From: Sipunculus nudus
Lineage: Eukaryota > Annelida > Sipuncula > Golfingiida > Sipunculidae
Direction: 5' to 3'
Assembly: GCA_026874595.1 (NCBI GenBank)
Contig: CM049306.1
Span: 77,404,142 to 77,468,141, forward strand
DNA: 64,000 nt
The notes beneath the pieces are model-generated. The model was given only the letters and a program-made list of their open reading frames with translations. It was not told the origin of the DNA and did not search any database. This document shows positions 1 through 10,201 of the stretch, in pieces (the stretch's first letter is position 1; each line of letters starts with the position of its first letter). The position numbers and the translations under genes are program-made.

Positions 1-374
1 CATTTCATAAAAAAAATACATATACATTTAATAATATATATTATACAAAAAAATAGATTCAATTGAACAAATGTGTAAACTACTGAAATGTCAACAGTTA
101 ATCGAAAAACCAACTAATGATCATGGTAATAGTACAGATCATTTGTTCACAAACTGCTCACATGCTTTAGTTTCAACATTAGGAAACACATGGTCAGGTC
201 ACAAAATATTTTTTGCAACAATTTCTTGCTCATCAATACAAACCAATCATATAAACCAACCATGGCCTTTATTACCTCTTCCTCTTACACTTTATCTCCA
301 TTTGATATTATTTTAGATTTTTACCTTCAAGGTTAACGTCAGCTGAGCACAGTGACCCATAGGTCCCTTGTTTT
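1..374 (+). repeat. GCTCAGCTGA-family element, 3' end (family A, copy 1)
   Basis: The left edge of the window lies inside an interspersed element whose 3' terminus is at about 341-374 (AGCTGAGCACAGTGACCCAT, then a GGTCCCTTG-type end). Positions 165-370 match the 3' half of the copy at 50567-51070 nearly throughout, for example the CATTAGGAAACA and AAAATATTTTTTGCAACAAT segments. The element ends abruptly against family B sequence at about 372. No credible coding capacity; an 81-residue ORF at 71-316 is not conserved between copies. Confidence 0.7.
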
Positions 375-1199
375 TAACTGCATTTCTTAGATTTTATAGG
401 GAAAAAGCTAAAAAAAAGCTTTAAAAACTTCTCTGAAACTGCCCAGCAGATTTCACAGAAATGATCCCTGGAACAATCTTTCTCAAGGTTGTGCGAATGG
501 TTCCAGTTCGGAGAAGCTAGCATCACCAAATTTTTTGCAAATAATCAGTCATCTGAAAAACTCTTATCGGATTTTGTTAATTTTTTTTAACTGCATTTCT
601 TAGATTTTATAGGGAAAAAGCTAAAAAAAAGCTTTAAAAACTTCTCTGAAACTGCCCAGCAGATTTCACAGAAATGATCCCTGGAACAATCTTTCTCAAG
701 GTTGTGTGAATGGTTCCAGTTCGGAGATTTTTGGCCGAGTTACAGGAGGTTGAACTTAGTCATCATTCCAAAAAAGCACACTAAAATTAAAATCTCAGAA
801 ACGGCTTGAGCTATAATCACCAAATTTTATACCAATGTTTGTCACATATGTCATATCTGAAATGAGGTATTGGTGGCGCCACCTACATTGATGTGTTTTT
901 TACAAGGGAAAATGTAATTTTAAACTCTTCTAGCTTATACATTGATTTATGATGAAACTGTTAAGCTGATTGGTTTAAAATTTACAAGAATTATTCTATG
1001 GTAGGGTTCTGCCAGTTTTATAAGAATAGATTGGGTTAATACAGCTTTAAAAAAGCATTGTAGCCAATTGAAAAAGGCTTTCTGTGTTTGAAAACAGATT
1101 CGACAACATGCTGAGTTTCAGCAGCCAAGTCAAGAGGTCATGCAGTACAACCAGGTGGGGTCCAGACATCACCATGGCAACTGACCTGGCTCTGGCGGG

Positions 1200-1266
1200 T
1201 GTCTAAACAATGTGTCTAGATGTCTAGACACAACATCTAGACGCCTAGACACAACGTCTAGATGCA
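1200..1266. repeat. Clustered TCTAGA-type short inverted repeats
   Basis: Five closely spaced variants of GTCTAGA / TCTAGAC / CCTAGAC / GTCTAGAT lie in about 60 bp, so many hairpin pairings are possible. The cluster sits inside family B copy 1 and has no counterpart in the two fuller copies, so it looks like local slippage. No function is implied. Confidence 0.5.
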
Positions 1267-1351
1267 GAATTCTTAGATTATTGGAACTATATCTTTCAAC
1301 TGTTTGAAAAAACTTGGTTTGCATTTTAAGCGAATCTGGTTTATCATCAAG

Positions 1352-2127
1352 TCACATGTGAACTGCTGCGCCCTCATTTTTGGTTGACCTCTGACCTTTC
1401 CTCGCTGCCCAGCATCCATTTGTGCGTCTGTTTTCACATATAAACCAACATATCTCAGGACCCGTTTGACCGATTTTTGCCAAAATTTTGCATGTGTATA
1501 GATCTTGATAGCTCTTCATCATAGGCAAAACTGGTGCCGCCACCTGCAACAATTTATGCACAGCGTCCATCTGTTCATCTGCCTTGGGATAAAATCACTC
1601 ATCTCAGCAGTTGTTTGACTTATCCACCTGAAATTTTGCAGGTTTATACATCCTGGACAGCTTTCTCAATTTTATGACAGGTGGCACCACCTACATTCAC
1701 GTTTACTCTGCAGACATCCAAGCTCATATCTTGGGAACCGTTTGACCGATTGGGCCACAATTTTGCATGCATATAGATCTCACATAGCTCTTGATCATAG
1801 GCAAAACTGGTGGCGCCACCTGCAACCACTTATGCACAGAGTTCATCTGTTCATCTGCCTTTGGATAAAATCACTCATATCTCAGCAGTGGTTTGACTTA
1901 TCCACCTGAAATTTTTGCAGGTTTAAACATTCTGCACAATTTTCTCGATTTTATGACAGGTTGCACCACCTACATTCATGTTTACGCTGCAGACATCCAT
2001 GCTAATATGCAACACACCTCACTCTATTCCCCTTGCCACTTAATCCATGCCTCACTTCACCCATCCCATTCTGATTTCTCAGATACACATAGTCGCTTGT
2101 CGACTACCCATATTCTAGTTTTAAAAT
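1352..2127 (-). repeat. Palindromic-core tandem array, inverted short copy
   Basis: Read on the minus strand this matches 12783-14103 from end to end: both share the CGACTACCCATATTCTAGTTTT edge region (2108-2129) and the CACATGTGAACTGCTGCGCC edge (1354-1373, inverted at the other copy). Inside are four variants of a 12-bp palindrome at 1533, 1680, 1809 (exact GGTGGCGCCACC) and 1959, spaced 147, 129 and 150 bp. The copy is about 545 bp shorter than the other, close to two 278-bp double units. Confidence 0.75.
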
Positions 2128-2490
2128 GTCCTAGTCTGAAACTTGCAGGTCCGAAATGTCCATTTTGCTGAAATCATAATAACTAAGGTAGATATGCAGG
2201 ACTTAAGAGGATCAATACTAAATATAAATAAACCTCCATTCATACTCCCAAACTTTGCACAGGTTCGCATTAGGTCTGTAGGCCTTTTATTGATCAAAAA
2301 CTAATTAAAACTCACAGGAATATGTAAAAACTGTATGAAATATAGCTTAATTGTCAAACAAAACAGGCCTCTGTGAGTGCATGAGTCCTGTTTTTAACAC
2401 TCAAGAACTTGGTCAGAATAATTACTGGGTATCACGAGTCTGACCAAGCTTTAAACCAACAATACAATATTGTATCATTTTATAGTTGTG

Positions 2491-2783
2491 TTTTTGACAG
2501 GAGTGGCTGCTCTACCAATTGACTTCATAACCTGTTTTTGTTATGTTTTTGACAGGAGTGGCTGCTCCACCAGTAGACTTTAAAACCTTTTCTTGTTGTG
2601 TTTTGACAGGAGTGGCTGCTCCACCAATAGACTTTATAACCTTTTTTTGTTTCATTTTTGACAGGAGTGGCTGCTCCACCAATAAACTCTATAACCTGTT
2701 TTTGTTGTGTTTTTGACAGGAGTGGCTGCTCCACCAATAGACTCAATAACCTGTTTTTTGTCATGTTTTTTTGACAGGAGTGG
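2491..2783 (+). repeat. Tandem array of six copies of a 3' splice site
   Basis: A unit of about 55 bp containing TTTTTGACAGGAGTGGCTGC is repeated six times. The AG dinucleotides end at 2500, 2555, 2609, 2664, 2719 and 2777. The last copy is the natural acceptor of the CADPS exon starting at 2778; its first exonic bases (GAGTGGCTGCTCTACC) are included in every unit. The five upstream copies therefore each look like a complete polypyrimidine tract, AG and exon start. Reading on from the 2719 copy in the exon's phase meets a TGA inside the next unit. Confidence 0.9.
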
Positions 2784-2933
2784 CTGCTCTACCTCTGAGG
2801 ACATGCTGTGGAAGCTGGATGCCCTTCAGTCCTTCATTAAGGACCTGCACTGGCCCGAGGCCATGTTTGCTGAGCATTTGGACCACAGACTTAAACTGAT
2901 GGCAGCAGACATGATCGAGGCTGCAGCTAAAAG
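2778..2933 (+). CDS. CADPS: CADPS exon a (MUN region)
   Basis: This 156-nt exon encodes SGCSTSEDMLWKLDALQSFI and continues KDLHWPEAMFAEHLDHRLKL to AAAK, closely matching the vertebrate [20 protein letters not shown] segment and the following LMASDMIE. The acceptor is TTTTTTTGACAG at 2777 and the donor is AAG|GTGAGT at 2934. The first base completes a codon from the previous exon, and the exon ends two bases into the AGG (Arg) codon finished by exon b. The acceptor is the last of six tandem copies. Confidence 0.95.
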
Positions 2934-5756
2934 GTGAGTTTAACATCTCGGGATACTGCACTTGTAAGTTGTAGTACTACTGTACATTTAGAAAATTAAT
3001 GAGACTTCAAACTTGACTGAAAGTAGCCTTGACAACCTGACTCAGTAGGCAATTGGATAATTTGGCTCGTAAACCTACTCAAGTTATGATACAAGTAATA
3101 TCGAGGAATGTATCACAGTGGTCTTGCATCAGGTTGCATTCCTATTGTGATAAACAGCCCATTATCTCAATATTATGCTAAGAATGATGGGTTTACACAA
3201 TAGGATACGTGAGCTCATAACCCAAACTGAAACACCGTCCTCATGGACATGGGTCATTTCCTTTACCATCTGCAAGCTGCCTGCGTCGTGTAACCCGTTT
3301 AAGCTAAGCTTGTTCTTATGCGGTCATAAATTCAAGAAACATGCCGAGGGGTTTACCCATGTTTGAAATGGAACTTTTCTCACTCATTTTTTGTATTATT
3401 ACAAGGTATACAAAAATACTAACAATTGGTCGGGTTTATGTTGATTGACAGTGAACCTGTAGGCCATGAACCGTTGTCAGAAATGTAAAAAATAATTGCA
3501 TCTTCATTAGACCTTATAATGCAATCCTCAGACTTAGATGTAAAGACACTCTGGTGCCAGTTATCTTGTCGTAATGCCAGAGGGTGGATATGACGCTAGA
3601 CTGAAAGTGAAAACTTGCCACTACTAACATCTGTTTATTGACCTCCTATAGGCCTTTTACATGGTTTAGTGACCTGCTAGTGGAGCATACAGAGTTCTTC
3701 TGGACCTTGTTTGCTGTGGATAAGGATGCATAGAAATATTCCATTTGGTTAATTACTTTAAGACTGGTTTTCACTTTCAGTCAAACATTTTAGATATACA
3801 TGTTTGTCTCTTCCTTTATAGTTACAACATTATCAGTTGTGCCTTAAAAGCATTCATTACGTAACAAATAGCATATCTTGCATGTGCTTTCATAATTGTT
3901 GATGATGGATTCCAGAAAACTGGATAAAATCAAACTGAGTAAAAAGGAAAACAAATAAATTAGTCAGTGCAACAACTGCATGCTTAGAATTATTTGGAGC
4001 ATAAGAAGAATAAGGATAAGGATGATGTTGATGATAACATTCTTTGTATAAATAATAATGAAGGTTAAGATGATGATCCTGTAACATGCTTTTCTCAGGA
4101 CGTTAAAAGCTTTTGAGATGTGGGCGAGGAAGGGTGGTCGAGGTGCCGACTACTACATCCCCACAGAGATGTTGGTCATGATGAATGTGGTCATTGACTT
4201 CAAAAACCAGGTCTGTATGGCAGACAGGGCCTGGATTTGATTGTTTCTTAGTCATAATACTTTATTTCATTACTGCATGATGTCATTTGATTTATTGCTC
4301 TGAAGTTTTATCATTTTTGTTTACTTTAAATATTGTTATGAAGCATGTATTAAATACTGCTGAGATAATACAAGTTTTAAGGGATACTTGCGCAAAGCTC
4401 TTTAAATGCTATGTATTGAATAACTTGGCAGATAACTATCATTAATTGCTAAAGGGGTTTAAAGGTGAGGTACAGCTAGAATTTTGCTACGCTCCCGAGG
4501 CAGCGGAAATCTTGCGCTTCTAAAGAAGCAACTGATTTTTACACTGCTAACTTTGACCGTTTATGATATATATAGACATCAGATGGCGGTTCGTTGTCTG
4601 CTGAAATAAATGTGTGTATGATGTGACAAGCAGCCAATCAGATGCCAATAAACAAACACTCGACAGGCATCCTGGCTCCACCCATTGCTGCGGTTCAGGC
4701 GCTGCTTGATGAGTTTCCGGTCGAATTTAAATTGCTCCCTCTGCATTCTCGCATCATCGACCAATTCGATTATGAAATTATGACTGTGTTATCGTAGCCA
4801 TGTATCTGTTGTCTGCAGTACTGAAACAAGCCAGCGAGATGTGCACGCAGCCTTTGTTGTTACGTTTGAATTACATCTCACCGGCCGGGCATCCTATGTG
4901 CCCAAGGCCCTAAGCCTCTCTGAGCTGGTGGCCTGTTCAGACGGTTACGCGGGGCAATGAGCTGTCACTCAAAACGAAATAAACATGACTGGCTCCGTTT
5001 ATTCCTCGCTTGGCTTAGTCTTCCAGCATAAGGTCTCATCTGATTGGACAAAAATACAGTGCTCCCCTCTGGTGTAGCAATTCAGGATACGAGGTCATAA
5101 CAAACAGTGCCTTAAGTAGGCCGCACACAAAGCGGACGAGACGAGATCGGACCGGACTTGAATCCGGTCCGGTCCGCTCAGTTTGCAGCACTTGGCGGAC
5201 CGGACTGCCAGTCCGGGACCGCTCCGGACCCAGTCCTGAGCGATCCTGACCATATCAAAATGTTTTGATATTTCAGGACCAGTCTTGAGTGGTCAGGTCT
5301 GGTCCGCTTGAGTCAGCTCTGTTTGCAGCGGTTTTAGGCCTGCACAGGAGCAACTCAGGATTGGTATAGCTTTAAATTATTAAAATTAGCTTATTTAGCC
5401 GGAATTGACATGAAATTTTGTTATGGTATTTTGCATATTAAAAACTAGTATATTATATACTGTAAATGTTTTTTTTCTGAGCTTCATTCAAACATTAATA
5501 GACAATTTATTTAAAAAGATTATCTTAATTATAATAAATCTGTATTGTACGTTACAAATCTCTGAAGAATCATTCTTATATATTTAAGTATATAAATAAT
5601 AACTCATTGTTGGAAGGGACTTCTTACTATTCGAAGGATAGAGTTCAACCACGTCAAAGCCAAAGAAAAAGCATTGTCGCTTATCTGGAATGTCTTTGAA
5701 CCATTTGGTGACCAATTTAGAGCTTTTATATATAATAATTATATATTTTTACCGGA

Positions 5757-5827
<71 letters not shown>

Positions 5828-8800
5828 GATCATCTGCCAGAAGAGTGTAAACATTTTAATTTTCTTTTTTTTTAAATATTACCGTGAAACCGTATAGAAT
5901 TAAATGTTTATTTTATTACACTTGCAAATGAAAATGTCCTCTATAGATTGCACAAGACGTCTACATAGTAGTATCTCTAGAAGCGTTAAAATGGAATTCA
6001 TGAAACGCTTATAAGTAAACGGTTGTTGTTTAGTAAAATACTTCAGAATTCAGATTGATTACACTAGCATGAAAGGATCAGATGAGGAAATGCCTATTCA
6101 TATAATTTCAAAGAAATAAAATTTATATTTATGATGATTATAAATTTGTGACTAAACATTTAAAGTTAATCCCTTCTTGTTCTTTCGTAGTTTTATGTAC
6201 CTATATGGGAATAGAACAAGTTAATTTCGTCTGTAGATTGGTACTTAGAACACGCGCCAGTTTCACAGGTTGAATTAATGTTGAGCAATCCAGTCCGCTC
6301 TGTCTGCTACCCGTTCAAGACAGGAGCTGCAGCAGGACGCGTGGTTGCGGACTCTCCAGGATTTCCGGTCCGGGCCAGGCCGGTCCGATCTCGTCTCGTC
6401 CGCTCTGTGTGCGGCCTACTTTACGATATAGGTAGTGGCCCTATAGTTTAAGCGCTGTGTAAAGAGCATAGAATTTTGCAGGTTAATATTTACTGAGAAT
6501 CTGTGTATTACACTCTTCATGCAGTGGTCATGTTAAATTATATGTATAAACTCTATTTCATTCATCCACTGCTTGCAAAGCAGGCTTCAATATTGAAGCC
6601 TGCTTATGTAATATATGTAACATGACCACTGCATGAGGAGTGTATCTGGATGTGGAAGGACTAAGCTTACCACTGACCTGGGTTTCTAAGCAACCACCTA
6701 TGGTATAATATAAAGTTAGCCTGTTCCCTCATGTTACAACAACAGTTTGTCAATGATTTATCCTGCTAAATTTTGTGTATTTTAAAGAAATATCCTATGC
6801 CATTTTACTGTAGTACTGGAGAAATTTGCTCTTCTCATTACTTATAAAAGGCTTTAGGTTTGAGAGACTAGATGTGTGACATTTATATTTAAATAAAATA
6901 AATCATAGATTCAAAACTTCCAAATAATACCTTGATATTAAACACAAAGAAACAACAATCTTTTTCTTGAACTCAATGATGTACCTGTACTCTTTCTTGT
7001 ATAGGTTCAAAGTGCACATTTTGAATATTTGTGTTAACAGTGAATGATTGCCACATATATTGTATCTTTTTACAAATTTCATCTAGGTCAGTTATCAGAG
7101 GATCTATAGATAAATGAAAAAAAACAAGGATTTAATTAGTGTGTTTTCCCATGAAAAGTATTGAATTTTGTGCACTGCGAAAACATAAAATATTTGAAAG
7201 ATACCTTGACAGAGGTTCAATAAAGCTAGCAATTCATTATATGCATATGCAGACCTGCCAACCTGGGTGGAGGGAGTATAGTAACAGTAACCACTGACAG
7301 CTTGGCCATAGTCCCAGCTGAAAAAAAATCGAAAGATTTGCATACAAAAGGCTATAATATACAGAGAAAATGAAAATGTATCCTCAGAATTAATGCATAA
7401 AATACACCAGTCAGTAATGGCTGACACTACACCGACAGTCGATATCTAATCTTTATACGGTGGGAAAATCAGTAACGTATATATTTCAGTTTTAAAATTC
7501 ATTCATCAATTAGACCACATGAGCAACCGTAGTCCACCGAGAGGGCCCGAACGTGGGATCTATGCCATATTTGGATGTCAACGTAATTATGAATGTGTGC
7601 GTCATGGAGTAATACCCAATGAGCCAAACTAAGAGAACTTGTATATTCTAATTAACAGTTTGCTTTTATACATGGCAATATTTGTTTTCTGTTCCGTTGC
7701 TAATGCAAATGAGTTGAAATGACACAGGTCATGAGGGTACAAACTGGGTACATTTGCTTGCAAATTGGTTATTCACTGGAGCTCGGCCCTTCTTTAGAAT
7801 GTAAAGCCCTATCCCGCCAGAAAAAAATATTTTTCGCTGCAGTCTAAAGTTTCATTGTTCAAACACTTTTCAAGCTGCTAACTGTAAATTCTTGTGCTTT
7901 AAAAAAATTTTCCGGCACAAAAATCCCAAAAACGCTGCTCTGTTGAGTCATGTGAAAATCACTGGAACAATATGCACGTGAACAGTCCTCCTGGAAACGT
8001 CAACTCTGACCTCATGAATATGTACGCATATTAAACTCAGTCGTCAGCTGGCCTTCTCCATCCTGTTTACAAAGTAACAAGGCCTTGTGCAACACATATT
8101 TTGTTTAGAGATTTATACTTGTAAATGTTATTGGTTTACAGACACTTTCTGAACGAGCAGTTTGAGGTATACAATTTTGTACTCAGTACAATGTAAATTT
8201 TACGGGAATTAGACCAAAGAAACACTATCACAAAGCATTCACAAATATCACCAAAAATCGTAATAAGCCATCAGTAAATCATACTATCGTGGTGAAAGGG
8301 GTCAATTTGTAACAATTACAATTGTTCCTAACGGTTGGCAGGTCTGCATATGCAGTGTGAATACACAGGGGATACATATGTAAATGCAAATAGAAAAGGA
8401 TTCTTGTGATTCCATTAACATAAAATATGTGTATATGTAAAGCAAAAGTAGGGGGTAAAGTGTTGTAGATGATTTGCCAGAGGAATACCCTTTAACTGAA
8501 GTCAAAGTAAGGAACTCCCCTGTCACTAATGTCAAAGTTAGGAACTCCCCTGTCACTAATGTCAAAGTTGGGAACTCCCCTGTCACTAATGTCAAAGTTG
8601 GGAACTCCCCTGTCACTGATGTCAAAGTTGGGAACTCCCCTGTCACTGATGTCAAAGTTAGGAACTCCCCTGTCACTGATGTCAAAAGTTGGCAACTCCC
8701 CTGTCACTGATGTCAAAGTAAGGAACTCCTCTTTCTGTTCCCATGCGTTTCAATTTTCAATCAAAAGGAGTGATTAAAAATTGCTGCATGTGCATATGTA

Positions 8801-10140
8801 GATAAACATGCGTACTGCAAACTTATATACAGAATCATTCCTAGAGAATAAAATGTGTCTGATTCCTGGCTTCATACACATTTGTACTGCATATTTGCAC
8901 ACATTGAATGCCACCTTAACCTGTTTATCTTGGTATTACAGTACAGCAAGTTAGCAGAACTAAGGGTACGTCAGGCAAAACACTCTTAAGAGCCTGCTTT
9001 TACTATAATTAACCAGTATTTCCTGACATGCAATAACACTATTAACCAAACTTTGACCAAAGTAATCTCAGATTTGACAGTTTTTCAGATGAATCAACTA
9101 GCAATTCTGTTGATTTTCCCAAATTTCACAAATTCAATGCCAGATTGTTGCAAATGTTTAATTGATGAAGATTATAATTTCCTAGTTTATAGAATGAGTC
9201 AAATATAGTGTATTAGTCTGATAATTCAGGGACACTACCCTTCATGAGCAAATCCCTTTTACATTCAGCTCACTCTATGATGGACTCTTAAGAGTGATAT
9301 GTAGATTCGGACACATTCAACATCTGTAATACAGACACCTCCATAAAATAAGGAAACCTTCAAGTTTGGACCAGTGTTCATAAATTTGAAGTTCACTGTA
9401 CACATTTGCCTATTGAATTAAACATTATCAATTATGAAGATATGTAAAGTAAAAATTGATTTTTGGTTATTTCCAAAGATTTATAAATTCGTCTTTGATG
9501 TTAATGTATAACAAATTACTAATTTTGTTGAAATATAAAATAGTTTTATTTTTTTTGTTAAGATTTATAAAAATCTAAATTATCTTTTATGTTAAAATTC
9601 TTATGTCATCTGTGCTGGTAAATCAGTGCTTCGCTCTCTTGTCACGGTACAAAAAATACTGCTTGATGCTTTTGCCTGTTATTCTGATCTGAATACTTGA
9701 TTGAGTGTGGTTGTAGATATTTCCATTCAATATAGAACTTGCAATTCAAGCATGGAAAAACCCAGACTGTATTTCATCTTTCTCACAATTACTATTTTGT
9801 GGCTAAACTTTCTGGCAATGGGCATTGCTTCAATCTCATAAATTCTGTCTGCAGCTTAACACGCAGTGATTTTCTTCAGAAAATGGTTAATGACATTTTC
9901 ATATTATATATCACATTATGCTTCAAAACACAGTTTCTTCATTTCACTTTCATTTCTTCCTTATTTTGTTTATTTTATATTTTGAAAATTTGTACTACTT
10001 TTGTCCTGAAATAACTATATATTTCATTTGAATATATCATTGTTTTATATGTTAATATATAAATATATATACGTGTAAACATTGGTGTGAAACTCCAAGT
10101 AGTAACTTGATGTTTACAACTTTAATGTGTTTAACAATCA

Positions 10141-10201
<61 letters not shown>

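Larger units (their letters stand above)
375..2291 (+). repeat. GCGAACCTGTG-family element, truncated copy (family B, copy 1)
   Basis: This is a degenerate copy of the element seen complete at 14697-17444 and 32049-35532. Shared landmarks are the TTAGATTTTATAGGGAAAAA block, the ACGGCTTGAGCTATAATCACC block, a GGTGGCGCCACC palindrome at 872-883, and the 3' terminus CACAGGTTCGCATTAGG (2259-2275) followed by a CTGTAGGCC tail. The 5' terminus is missing, cut by the family A element. About 145 bp are duplicated (about 375-520 and 586-731) with about one difference in the part compared. It lies in the CADPS intron upstream of the first exon seen here. Confidence 0.7.

Noticed and set aside
2525-2961. 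Minus-strand ORFs over the first CADPS exon
   Set aside because: Shadows of the tandem splice-site array and of the real plus-strand exon.
5690-5875. Ile/Tyr-rich ORF
   Set aside because: It is the translation of a TA microsatellite; the same applies to 39250-39441, 44089-44130 and 55144-55529.
8302-8777. Four overlapping repetitive ORFs on both strands (up to 127 codons)
   Set aside because: All derive from the 30-bp minisatellite, whose length is a multiple of three; no splice context or homology.
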